Part shown: in pieces, positions 1 to 6,733 of the stretch
Layout of the letters: every line of letters begins with the position of its first letter
How positions within the stretch are numbered: position 1 is the first letter of the stretch
DNA from: Minisyncoccota bacterium
Lineage (GTDB): Bacteria; Patescibacteriota; Minisyncoccia; Phycocordibacterales; GCA-2747955
Assembly (NCBI GenBank): GCA_938010795.1
Contig: CALLVB010000083.1
Location: 1-13,621, forward strand
Reading direction: 5' to 3'
DNA length: 13,621 nucleotides
Notes under the pieces: generated by a model
Told to the model about the DNA's origin: nothing
Seen by the model: only the letters and a program-made list of their open reading frames with translations
Databases searched by the model: none
Made by a program: the position numbers and the translations under genes

Positions 1-158
1 AAAATAGTTTCTTCTAGTAACTCCGTATTTTGTTGCAGGAGAGTATCTCGAGAGGATTCAAGAAGAGTATATTGTTCTTTAAACACTATAAACATCCCAG
101 CAAGAATTACGAGTAATATAATCGATGTAATAGTTAAAAAATAAAACCAATATTTCAT
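1..158 (-). CDS. Membrane-anchored protein, N-terminal fragment (cut by window edge)
   Basis: An open frame starts at the ATG at 156-158 and runs leftwards off the window, giving 52 complete residues. The protein begins MKYWFYFLTITSIILLVILA, a single hydrophobic helix covering about residues 3-25, followed by a polar, Glu/Gln/Leu-rich stretch (residues about 28-52) that looks like the start of a coiled coil. This is the layout of a bitopic protein with a short cytoplasmic N-terminus and an extracytoplasmic coiled coil, but the family cannot be named from this fragment. There is no Shine-Dalgarno sequence; an extended -10 element sits six bases before the ATG, which supports this start as the 5' end of a leaderless message. 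It is on the same strand as the DUF3179 gene, 38 bases downstream of it. Confidence 0.65.
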   Translation of the reverse strand, partial: MKYWFYFLTITSIILLVILAGMFIVFKEQYTLLESSRDTLLQQNTELLEETI

Positions 159-164
159 GGTTTC

Positions 165-173
165 ATTTTATCA
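165..173 (-). promoter_or_regulatory. Extended -10 promoter, leaderless, for the gene at 158
   Basis: On the minus strand the sequence reads TGATAAAAT, then six bases, then ATG. TGnTAAAAT fits an extended -10 box (5 of 6 to TATAAT plus the TGn). Transcription would begin at or next to the A of the start codon. No clear -35 box is seen. Confidence 0.45.
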
Positions 174-196
174 TTTTTATATAGTAGAACAGGTGT

Positions 197-1225
197 TTAT
201 TGTTCCCATACAAATCCTCCCTCAGCGTTATGAGTTGCCCATGAGAACCACATCTCGTGGTAGCCGGGAAGTACCACCCCATCCTTTAGTACTGTAATTG
301 ATCCATCATTAGTTTGTGCTGTGAGTACACCTTCGTCAGTTGTAAGAGTAGCACTGCCTTCAGTGAGTAGTGCTGCCCTAGGAAATGCTGCTGAGCTGTT
401 TGTAAGAGGTACTACATACATCAACTCCTTACCATCAAATCGGGTATCTGTATTTGAGATGGGGAATATGTACGTATCATTTTGTTCATAATCACCGTAT
501 GGGTAAAATCCGTATGCTCGAGTGTAACCAGTTTTCCTTGAGAGTACTTCGCCGTTAGGATATTTATTTTTAAAAGATTCAAAAGAAATTAAATCTGAAT
601 CTAATACAGTAAGTTTTTCTCCAGTCTGTTCTCCGACTACGGCTTCTCCTTTGGCTTGAGACCAGAGAGTTTCGGTTGCCCGGTCATACATTAGTAGATT
701 TGATTCCCATAAGAGTCCGCTTACTCCGAATGTCGTCAGTCCACCTTCGAGTGTTCTATCAAAAACAATTCCTGATCCACATAACGGACAGAAGGTGACA
801 GAAATATCTTTTCCTCCAACAGTATCATTCACGATCTCATGCCATACAAGAATAGTATAGGGATAGAATCGGTGCTCTCCGTTAATTGAGACGGCCAACC
901 CCTCAGTCTCGCCGTCCTCGATCTTGTCAGCCTCTTGTATTGAGATAAAGGTGGGGTTATCAATAGAGGGGATGCCGTCCTTGCCTGGACCTCCGTTCAA
1001 AACCTCTGAGAGATCAATCGAATGAATATCGGTATTTGTTAAGAGTCCTTGAGATCTAAATTCTTGTGACACCACAGGCGCAGCTACTTCTGGAACAGGA
1101 GGTTCAACTTGTGAAACATCTCCGCCAGACAAAAGAGTAACAAGGCTCAGTAGTAGATTTTTAAGTAGTTCGAGGTATTCCATAGTAATTAATATTATTG
1201 TAATAATGTAAAGTCTACTATACAT
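197..1225 (-). CDS. DUF3179 domain protein, exported or membrane-anchored
   Basis: 342 residues; most of the protein (about 70-270) matches what I know of the DUF3179 family, whose function is unknown. Hallmarks seen: GGPGKDGIPSIDNPTF near residue 78, the YPYTILVWHEIVNDTVGG segment, the TFCPLCGSGIVFDR motif with a C-x2-C pair near residues 145-148, then FGVSGLLWESNLLMYDR and ETLWSQ. The C-x2-C and the nearby His of WHEI could bind a metal or heme-like ligand; that is inference. The N-terminus is hydrophobic (about residues 6-33) without a lipobox Cys, so it is a signal peptide or anchor, followed by a Pro/Val/Glu linker. An internal ATG at codon 15 is an alternative start; neither has a clear ribosome binding site. 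The start lies 16 bases after the comM stop, so the two genes are probably one operon. Confidence 0.85.
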   Translation of the reverse strand: MYSRLYIITIILITMEYLELLKNLLLSLVTLLSGGDVSQVEPPVPEVAAPVVSQEFRSQGLLTNTDIHSIDLSEVLNGGPGKDGIPSIDNPTFISIQEADKIEDGETEGLAVSINGEHRFYPYTILVWHEIVNDTVGGKDISVTFCPLCGSGIVFDRTLEGGLTTFGVSGLLWESNLLMYDRATETLWSQAKGEAVVGEQTGEKLTVLDSDLISFESFKNKYPNGEVLSRKTGYTRAYGFYPYGDYEQNDTYIFPISNTDTRFDGKELMYVVPLTNSSAAFPRAALLTEGSATLTTDEGVLTAQTNDGSITVLKDGVVLPGYHEMWFSWATHNAEGGFVWEQ

Positions 1226-1241
1226 TTCTTATTTACACAAA

Positions 1242-2768
1242 CTAAAGAATATCCTTGGGACGATATTGAAGTGCTTCTAGCATGTGGGTTTGTGTAATTT
1301 CTTCGCTCTGTTGGAGATCAGCGATAGTTTGGGCTATTTTTATAAGTTTGTGATACACCCGCGGAGATACTGAGAGTTTCTCAGCAGCAGTATCTAATAA
1401 TTCTTTAGTATCTTTGTTGAGTTTAAGACCTGGTAGTTCTTGAGAACGAATAGAGTTGTTTAATCGTTCAGGACCAAGCCGTATATGTTGTGAGGTCCGA
1501 GCCGTCATGACTCGCTTTCGTATATGTAAACTTGACTCTTCTGTTGTGTTTGGATCAAGTAGTTTTGCATGTTCTATTTTCGGCACTTCTACCCAGAGAT
1601 CGATCCGGTCCATGATTGGGCCTGAAAGCTTTTTTCTGAACCGTCGTTCGTCCGCTGGGGTGATCAGAGATCCAGAACGATATACTTCACTGGGTGGATT
1701 GAGAGCAGCTATGAGAATAAAATCTGCAGGAAATGTAACAGATGCTTTTGAGCGTGCGATGCGAATATGCTTTTCCTCAAGGGGTTCTCTGAGAGACTCC
1801 AAGACACGTTTATCAAATTCTACAAACTCATCGAGGAAAAGAACGCCATGATGGGCTAAGGTGATTTCACCAGGCTTAGGGTCAGCACCACCTCCAATGA
1901 CTGATACATACGAAGAGGTATGGTGTGGTGCACGAAGTGGTGGCTGCGAGATGAGAGTGGTATCGAGGGCCCCTGCACACGAATGTATCATGGTGGCCTC
2001 AATTTTTTGTCTCCGAGTGAGGGGCGGAAGAATAGTGCAAAAAGCCTGTGCCAACATAGTTTTACCTGTCCCAGGCGGTCCATACATGGCCACATTATGA
2101 CCACCAGCTGCGGCTATTTCCAAAACTCGTTTCACAGACGCCTGCCCGATGATATGTGAAAAATCATGAGAACTTTTCGGTGGTGCCATGGGAGGTGTTG
2201 TTTGTGTGGTAGAGATAAGCAGATCGGGATTGGTGACCTCTGCGTTTTCCTGTGATAAGTGTTGTACAAGGTCCACAATATGTGAAACACCGAACACGTG
2301 TAGGTCGTGTATAAGTGCTGCTTCCTGTGCATTCTCTTGTGGAACAAACAGGGACGTAAATCCAGACTCTGCTGCACCTCTTGCGATGGAAAGCGCCCCA
2401 GTGATTGGTTTTATGCTCCCATCTAAGGCTAATTCCCCGACAAATAATTTATCAGTAGTAGTGAATGACAATTCAACTTCAGAATCAGCCAAAAGAATTC
2501 CCAACGCAATGGGTAAGTCAAATAAAGGTCCTTCTTTTTTGAGATTTGCTGGTGAAAGAGAGATAACAATTTTCTTTTGTTTAATTTTTGAAAGACCTGA
2601 ATTTTTAAGAGCCGCGGCGATTCTCTCGCGTGATTCATCAATAGCTTTGTCTGCCAAACCTACAATAGTACAACTCGGGATTCCTTGTCCTGAGATATCA
2701 ACCTCTATCTCAATAATATGTGGCACCGTAAAATCTGGTTGTGCAGTATAAATTTTTCCCAATTGCAT
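1242..2768 (-). CDS. comM: ComM/YifB-family AAA+ ATPase (Mg-chelatase-like)
   Basis: 508 residues, the usual length of YifB/ComM proteins. The order of domains is typical: an N-terminal ChlI/Lon-S16-like domain (about 1-170, with SLSPANLKKEGPLFDLPIAL near 71-89), a AAA+ Mg-chelatase-type core (about 200-400) and a C-terminal Mg-chelatase lid domain (about 405-500). Visible motifs are Walker A GPPGTGKT (230-237), Walker B VLFLDEF (309-315) and the GPIMDRIDL segment (383-391). In Vibrio cholerae, ComM is a hexameric helicase that drives branch migration of incoming DNA during natural transformation; the same role is inferred here. The CPCG-type cysteine cluster that many relatives carry after the AALNP motif is absent (AALNPPSEVYRSG instead), as in the E. 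coli protein. The ATG at 2766-2768 is preceded by TAGGAT, readable as an AGGA ribosome site or as a -10 box. Confidence 0.93.
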   Translation of the reverse strand: MQLGKIYTAQPDFTVPHIIEIEVDISGQGIPSCTIVGLADKAIDESRERIAAALKNSGLSKIKQKKIVISLSPANLKKEGPLFDLPIALGILLADSEVELSFTTTDKLFVGELALDGSIKPITGALSIARGAAESGFTSLFVPQENAQEAALIHDLHVFGVSHIVDLVQHLSQENAEVTNPDLLISTTQTTPPMAPPKSSHDFSHIIGQASVKRVLEIAAAGGHNVAMYGPPGTGKTMLAQAFCTILPPLTRRQKIEATMIHSCAGALDTTLISQPPLRAPHHTSSYVSVIGGGADPKPGEITLAHHGVLFLDEFVEFDKRVLESLREPLEEKHIRIARSKASVTFPADFILIAALNPPSEVYRSGSLITPADERRFRKKLSGPIMDRIDLWVEVPKIEHAKLLDPNTTEESSLHIRKRVMTARTSQHIRLGPERLNNSIRSQELPGLKLNKDTKELLDTAAEKLSVSPRVYHKLIKIAQTIADLQQSEEITQTHMLEALQYRPKDIL

Positions 2769-2774
2769 CGAGTT

Positions 2775-2783
2775 ATCCTAGCA
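2775..2783 (-). promoter_or_regulatory. Putative extended -10 promoter of comM
   Basis: The minus strand reads TGCTAGGAT, six bases, then the comM ATG. This is the same spacing as in front of the genes at 158 and 9204. The hexamer matches TATAAT at only 4 of 6 positions, and its AGGA could instead act as a Shine-Dalgarno sequence about seven bases from the ATG, so the call is ambiguous. It follows directly after the terminator of the upstream gene, so comM needs its own promoter near here. Confidence 0.35.
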
Positions 2784-2816
2784 AGAAATCTGGCGGTAGG
2801 TATTAATTAGTTGAAT

Positions 2817-2846
2817 ATAGAAAAGCCAGGGCGTACGCCCTGGCTT
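2817..2846 (-). terminator. Intrinsic terminator of the TraR/DksA-like gene
   Basis: A perfect 24-base palindrome at 2823-2846 folds into a 10-bp stem (AAGCCAGGGC) with a GTAC loop. On the minus strand it is followed by TTTTCTAT. It lies 13 bases beyond the stop codon of the gene at 2860-3216 and separates that gene from comM. Confidence 0.88.
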
Positions 2847-2859
2847 CTTACCTGGATAT

Positions 2860-3216
2860 CTAATCAGAGTGATTGATACATGTGGTTGCAGCATTGTTCG
2901 CTGCGAGTCGTTCGGTGTCAATTTGTTCTTTGCATGTATGACATGTTCCATACGTACCAGCTTCAATTGAAGCTAAAGCTTGTTTGACATGAGCTAGTCT
3001 TGTTTCCAGATCATTAGTAATTGCTTGGTTACGAGAGAATACCTCTTGCTCGTGTCCTTGTTCAAGTACATCAGCCGGGTTGTCATCATTCATATTAGGT
3101 TCTTTTCCAACAAAGCCACCTGGGTTTTCAGAATCAACAACCGCGACTCCACCAAGTTCTTTTTCAAGAAGGGCTTGTTCTTCTAATAATGCTTGTTTCA
3201 TTTCATCTGTATTCAT
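2860..3216 (-). CDS. TraR/DksA-family zinc-finger regulator
   Basis: 118 residues, the length of the short TraR/YteA-like branch of the DksA family. Residues 1-85 are predicted helical with a coiled-coil look, with NPADVLEQGHEQEV (about 46-59) where the family has its acidic tip. The C-terminal zinc finger is C92-x2-C95-x17-C113-x2-H116: the fourth ligand is His rather than the usual Cys. Family members enter the secondary channel of RNA polymerase and alter initiation, often of ribosomal and stress genes; that role is inferred. The gene ends in its own terminator and is divergent from the gene at 3296. An AAAGAG before the ATG is at best a weak ribosome site, and a -10-like box lies eight bases before the start. 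Confidence 0.9.
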   Translation of the reverse strand: MNTDEMKQALLEEQALLEKELGGVAVVDSENPGGFVGKEPNMNDDNPADVLEQGHEQEVFSRNQAITNDLETRLAHVKQALASIEAGTYGTCHTCKEQIDTERLAANNAATTCINHSD

Positions 3217-3224
3217 ATCTCTTT

Positions 3225-3252
3225 AGTATAAAAAGTATGTCGGTAATTGCAA
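3225..3252 (-). promoter_or_regulatory. Promoter of the TraR/DksA-like gene
   Basis: On the minus strand TTGCAA (3247-3252) and TATACT (3225-3230) are separated by 16 bases. The -10 box ends eight bases before the ATG at 3216, so the transcript would have almost no 5' leader. Confidence 0.55.
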
Positions 3253-3280
3253 TAGAGTTTCTTTATAAGCCGACGTGCCT

Positions 3281-3286
3281 TATAAT
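3281..3286 (+). promoter_or_regulatory. -10 box of the gene at 3296 (near-leaderless)
   Basis: A perfect TATAAT lies nine bases before the ATG at 3296. The hexamer 17 bases upstream (TTTCTT, 3258-3263) is a poor -35 box. No Shine-Dalgarno sequence fits between the -10 and the start. It faces away from the minus-strand promoter of the TraR/DksA-like gene only about 30 bases away. Confidence 0.5.
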
Positions 3287-3295
3287 GGATAGATT

Positions 3296-4057
3296 ATGTC
3301 ACAGTGGGCACAAACAAGACGAACTCTTATTCTATTAGGTATCTTTGTAGTACTTGGGCTTATTGCGTTTGCAATATATACATTCTTTTTCTTTAGCCCT
3401 CCTTCATGTTTTGATAATATCCGGAATGGAAATGAAGAGGGCATTGATTGTGGAGGTACGTGTGAGCTTGTGTGTCCATTCCAAGCAACAGAGCCAAATA
3501 TTTTATGGAGTCGTGCATTTAAAATTTCTGATGGTGTATATAATATCGCGGGACTTATTGAAAATCCAAACTTTGACGTGAAATTAGACGGAACGTATCA
3601 TTTTCAAGCATATAACCAGGACAACATTCTTATCAGTGAAGTGTTTGGAGACGTAACCGTTTTACCTGCACAAAAAAAGCCAATTTTTGAGCCAACAATA
3701 AATACTGGCTTCCAAGAGATTTCACGAGTATTTTTACAAATGGTAGGAGAAAGTACCTGGACCAAGGCAGAGCAACAAGATCAAACGGTATTTGTTACTA
3801 GTAGAAAACTAGAAGATCAAGACACTGAACCAAAACTAGAAGTTTCATTAGTAAATCGTGGAATAGTGCCAGAGCGAGATCTTTCGATTACCGCTATCCT
3901 ATATGATGAGGAAGGAAACGTAACACAGAGCTCACAAACATTTTTAGAATATATTGAACGAGATTCAACAGAATCAGTATTTTATACGTGGCCCGAGCCA
4001 TTTACACAAGAGGTGACTAAAATAGACGTTTTTATTAATGAAGTTAGCTTGCTCTAG
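3296..4057 (+). CDS. Single-pass membrane protein with Cys-rich DCGG motif, unknown function
   Basis: 253 residues. A short basic N-terminus (TRR) precedes one strong membrane helix at about residues 10-34, so the rest should lie outside the membrane. Directly after the helix comes CFDNIRNGNEEGIDCGGTC, followed by ELVC: four cysteines in a pattern like the C-x-DG-x-x-NG-x-E-x-x-x-DCGG-x-C motif found in many secreted proteins. The remainder (about 60-253) is rich in beta-prone stretches with a repeated extracellular-domain flavour (segments near 75-120 and 180-250), but I cannot name a family. It ends only three bases before rodA, which has no ribosome site of its own, so the two are almost certainly co-transcribed and translationally coupled. 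A role alongside RodA in envelope growth is a guess from position. Confidence 0.85.
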   Translation: MSQWAQTRRTLILLGIFVVLGLIAFAIYTFFFFSPPSCFDNIRNGNEEGIDCGGTCELVCPFQATEPNILWSRAFKISDGVYNIAGLIENPNFDVKLDGTYHFQAYNQDNILISEVFGDVTVLPAQKKPIFEPTINTGFQEISRVFLQMVGESTWTKAEQQDQTVFVTSRKLEDQDTEPKLEVSLVNRGIVPERDLSITAILYDEEGNVTQSSQTFLEYIERDSTESVFYTWPEPFTQEVTKIDVFINEVSLL

Positions 4058-4060
4058 TCC

Positions 4061-5194
4061 ATGCGATTATTTTCACTATATAAAAATATTGACCTGATCA
4101 CTATCGCAAGTGCTCTTACTCTTGTGGCATTTGGCCTCATTACGATTAATTCGTTTGGGGAATCAAACGGACTCTTTGTAAAACAGTTAGTTTCTCTTGC
4201 AATTTCTCTAGTGGCTTTTTTTGTTCTGGCATTATTCGATTTTCGGTTTCTCAAGAACTCAAAGATACTGATGATGTTATATGGAGGAATTTGTATATTA
4301 CTCGCGTCACTGTTTATATTTGGATCGGTGTTTGGAGGAGCCAGATCATGGTTTAATTTTGGTGCACTCGCGTTTCAGCCAGTAGATATCGCAAAAGTGG
4401 TGATTCTATTGGTATTGGCAAAGTATTTTGCAAAGCGGCACGTGCAGATTGCTGATTTTTCACATGTGATTGTTTCTGGGATATATGCAGGAGTGATCTT
4501 CTTATTGGTGCTCGTTCAGCCCGACTTTGGATCTGCAATGATTGTATTTTTGATTTGGTTTGGGATGGTGCTTATCTCGGGTCTTAACTGGAAGCATTTG
4601 TTGGGACTTTTTGGAGCAGGTGCATTATGTTTATTATTGCTGTGGAACGTTGGTTTTGCTGATTATCAAAAACAGCGAGTTCTTACCTTCTTTAATCCAA
4701 CAGCAGACTTACAGGGAACAGGGTACAACGCCAATCAGGCACGGATTGCACTTGGATCAGGACAACTGATCGGAAAGGGAGTTGGGTATGGGTCACAGTC
4801 TCGTCTACAATTCTTACCAGAGTCAGAAACAGACTTTATCTTCTCAGCATTTGGTGAAGAATGGGGATTCATGGGTCTGATGATTGTATTCTTTTTATAC
4901 GGTGTCATTATCTCGAGATTATCATTTTTAGCCACGAGAGGAGAATCTAATTTTGAAATGCTCTTTACGGGAGGTGTCGCTATCTACTTTTTAGCTCACT
5001 TTTTTATTCATGTAGGTATTAATCTGGGAGTTCTTCCTGTTACTGGAACCACACTGCCGTTTATGTCATATGGGGGATCTCATTTATTAGCAGAATTCTC
5101 TGCACTGGGAATCGTAATGGGAATGCGACGTCACGAACGTATCGCTCACAAGAGTGATACTGCTCATGAATTCCTTGGTGCGGAGCGTGTGTAA
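4061..5194 (+). CDS. rodA: RodA-type SEDS peptidoglycan glycosyltransferase
   Basis: 377 residues with about ten hydrophobic helices, as in SEDS proteins (RodA/FtsW/SpoVE), which polymerise lipid II into glycan strands with a class B penicillin-binding protein. Signature segments are present in order: GGARSWFNFGALAFQPVDIAK (from residue 92), LVQPDFGSA (151-159), FLPESETDFIF (251-261) whose Asp258 sits where the catalytic Asp of RodA is found, and LPVTGTTLPFMSYGGS (325-340). Length, the short C-terminal tail and sequence style favour RodA over FtsW, though the two are hard to separate without a tree. The partner PBP2 and MreBCD are not in the window. The ATG follows the upstream stop by three bases with no ribosome binding site, suggesting coupling. 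No clear terminator is seen in the 80 bases after the stop. Confidence 0.92.
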   Translation: MRLFSLYKNIDLITIASALTLVAFGLITINSFGESNGLFVKQLVSLAISLVAFFVLALFDFRFLKNSKILMMLYGGICILLASLFIFGSVFGGARSWFNFGALAFQPVDIAKVVILLVLAKYFAKRHVQIADFSHVIVSGIYAGVIFLLVLVQPDFGSAMIVFLIWFGMVLISGLNWKHLLGLFGAGALCLLLLWNVGFADYQKQRVLTFFNPTADLQGTGYNANQARIALGSGQLIGKGVGYGSQSRLQFLPESETDFIFSAFGEEWGFMGLMIVFFLYGVIISRLSFLATRGESNFEMLFTGGVAIYFLAHFFIHVGINLGVLPVTGTTLPFMSYGGSHLLAEFSALGIVMGMRRHERIAHKSDTAHEFLGAERV

Positions 5195-5275
5195 TTTTAT
5201 ATAAGTGACCTTCCGGATCAGCTTTGATGGATTTTTCTGTTTGGAGTAAACAATTTTTGCATGGTTACAATATTA

Positions 5276-5303
5276 TTGACAATAATTATATTCAAAGTAT
5301 AAT
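5276..5303 (+). promoter_or_regulatory. Strong sigma70-type promoter of the gene at 5375
   Basis: Perfect TTGACA (5276-5281) and perfect TATAAT (5298-5303), 16 bases apart, in very AT-rich DNA. Transcription should start near 5310, giving a leader of about 65 bases. It is the best promoter in the window. Confidence 0.88.
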
Positions 5304-5374
5304 ATTATCTAGTTCTAGATGGTCTAGCGCTCTTTGATACTTCTAAAACCCACAAACTGGGAACGGAGAAAATA
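5304..5374 (+). promoter_or_regulatory. Structured leader with boxA-like motif and ribosome binding site
   Basis: The leader holds three CTAG tetranucleotides (5309, 5315, 5324), the first two within the palindrome TCTAGTTCTAGA. Next comes GCTCTTTGATA (5329-5339), which resembles the boxA antitermination element bound by NusB-S10 in rRNA leaders (about GCTCTTTAA/GAA). A small hairpin CCCA-CAAAC-TGGG (5349-5361) sits just before the ribosome binding site GGAG (5365-5368), six bases from the ATG. The boxA reading rests on resemblance only. Confidence 0.5.
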
Positions 5375-6691
5375 ATGAAAAATACTTCTAAAAAAACCGA
5401 AGCAATGGAATTTTACGCCTCAAACGGATTAGTTTCATCCTACAAAAAGGCACAAACATTTGCTGGAAAAGGTGGTCGGATTGCGACACTGCCGGATATT
5501 ATTTCAGCACGTATGAATAGCGGTCTATTTACTGTCGAATGGAGCAATTATTTCGCGACAGCTTCTGCTGAATATTTTGGTTTTGGTCGCTCAGGAAAAC
5601 CAATTATTATTATTGCACATGGTATTGGACCTTTGGCTACTCTTTCGGGTATTCAAAAGGCTTATAGTCATGAGTATAAAGACAAGACACGCAACAATAG
5701 CGGCGGTAGAATTACTCAAGAGGAGTTTTATAAACTTGAGGACGGTCACTATGGCCCTGTTGCCATAGTTGATTATGAGTCATATTGTGAACTCTATCGT
5801 TACCCACTTTTACAGGTCCTAACGACTGAAGAGTGTTTAGCTGATCCTTTGGTTGCAGCACGTCTGGGTAATGCATCTGCCGAGTTTTGTAAGAAACACG
5901 CTGATGTTACCAACGAATATATTCAAAAGTGGTCTGGGCCGATTGATAATAAAAATCCGCACATTCTAAGATTGGAAGATGCAAGTAATTGTCCATACTC
6001 AGTTGGAGGACATCGACCAGGTGAGCCACGTGAATATACCAGGTTGGATCGTGGTGACGGTCCTATTGCACATCTGTTGGTTATAGAGCAGGCCCAGGGA
6101 ACAAACGTTGAAGATGCCCGTGACAGTTACGTTACGCGCATTTCGTGTCAAGAATGGTGGCATGGTACTCGTTTTGTTGGTGTTAAAAAAGATGTTTCTT
6201 CGTTAACATCCATCACAAAAGGCCCAGCGCTTATTCACAAATTTGTGAAACAGCATTGGACTAATCTTATTGACGATGTGAAAACCCCCAGGACTCCTTT
6301 AGTCTTTAATTCACTGGTAGAGCTAGATGGACAATTGTTTACCCAACATCCTAAGCAAGGTGCGCGAATGGATACGGCTGAAGCTGAGTATCCAGTCAAC
6401 CTCGCTGAGAAAGTTGGAGACAAAGTCTTTTTCAAGACTTCTGCGGGAAGTGGATTTTTCTTCAAATATGAAATTCGTGAAGTTTTGGCAATCAAGCCAA
6501 CAGAAGCAAATGCATATTTAGTTGTGGGAGCCCCTGGACATTGTGGGAATGATCAAATTGGAGTTCATATTCAATTCTATAAGGTTGAAGTAGACGCGAC
6601 TCGTCGTTTACGTCGCTATAACAAGATTGAAGATGACACACGATTGATTTTGGATGTCATGGAGCAACAAATGCAGAAAGAAGCTGCATAA
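5375..6691 (+). CDS. Conserved-looking soluble protein of unknown function, probably highly expressed
   Basis: 438 residues; I do not recognise the family. There is no signal peptide or membrane helix apart from a short hydrophobic run KPIIIIAHGIGPLATL (75-90). Conspicuous segments that may be worth searching are GHYGPVAIVDYESYCELYRY (124-143), SNCPYSVGGHRPGEPREY (204-221) and SCQEWWHGTRFVG (257-269). Six cysteines are scattered without a metal-site pattern. The Trp- and Gly-rich motifs, many aromatics and lack of low-complexity sequence look like an enzyme or a beta-rich fold. The start is fixed by a GGAG six bases upstream. The gene has its own strong promoter, boxA-like leader and terminator, so it is a single-gene unit, which suggests an abundant product. 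Phage or mobile origin cannot be excluded, but base composition looks like that of its neighbours. Confidence 0.85.
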   Translation: MKNTSKKTEAMEFYASNGLVSSYKKAQTFAGKGGRIATLPDIISARMNSGLFTVEWSNYFATASAEYFGFGRSGKPIIIIAHGIGPLATLSGIQKAYSHEYKDKTRNNSGGRITQEEFYKLEDGHYGPVAIVDYESYCELYRYPLLQVLTTEECLADPLVAARLGNASAEFCKKHADVTNEYIQKWSGPIDNKNPHILRLEDASNCPYSVGGHRPGEPREYTRLDRGDGPIAHLLVIEQAQGTNVEDARDSYVTRISCQEWWHGTRFVGVKKDVSSLTSITKGPALIHKFVKQHWTNLIDDVKTPRTPLVFNSLVELDGQLFTQHPKQGARMDTAEAEYPVNLAEKVGDKVFFKTSAGSGFFFKYEIREVLAIKPTEANAYLVVGAPGHCGNDQIGVHIQFYKVEVDATRRLRRYNKIEDDTRLILDVMEQQMQKEAA

Positions 6692-6694
6692 AAT

Positions 6695-6721
6695 AAAGCC
6701 GCCTTACGAGGCGGCTTTTTT
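6695..6721. terminator. Bidirectional intrinsic terminator
   Basis: A 10-bp stem (6695-6704 with 6709-6718, core GCCGCCT/AGGCGGC) has a TACG loop and is followed by a run of T on the plus strand (to 6721). On the minus strand the stem is followed by ATTTTAT. It lies between the convergent stops at 6691 and 6734 and can serve both genes; the plus-strand arm is the stronger. Confidence 0.9.
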
Positions 6722-6733
6722 GCTTCTTAAGAA

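Noticed and set aside
2188..2751. Plus-strand open frame of 187 codons opposite comM
   Set aside because: Antisense shadow of a fully conserved ComM protein; the Ser/Cys-rich translation is typical of a reversed coding frame.
5195..5275. Weak hairpin ATCA/TGAT followed by T residues after rodA
   Set aside because: The stem has only about four pairs, too short to call a terminator.
5304..5328. CTAG array as a Trp-repressor-type operator
   Set aside because: Only the tetranucleotide core is shared; the full symmetric operator is not there and nothing nearby concerns tryptophan.
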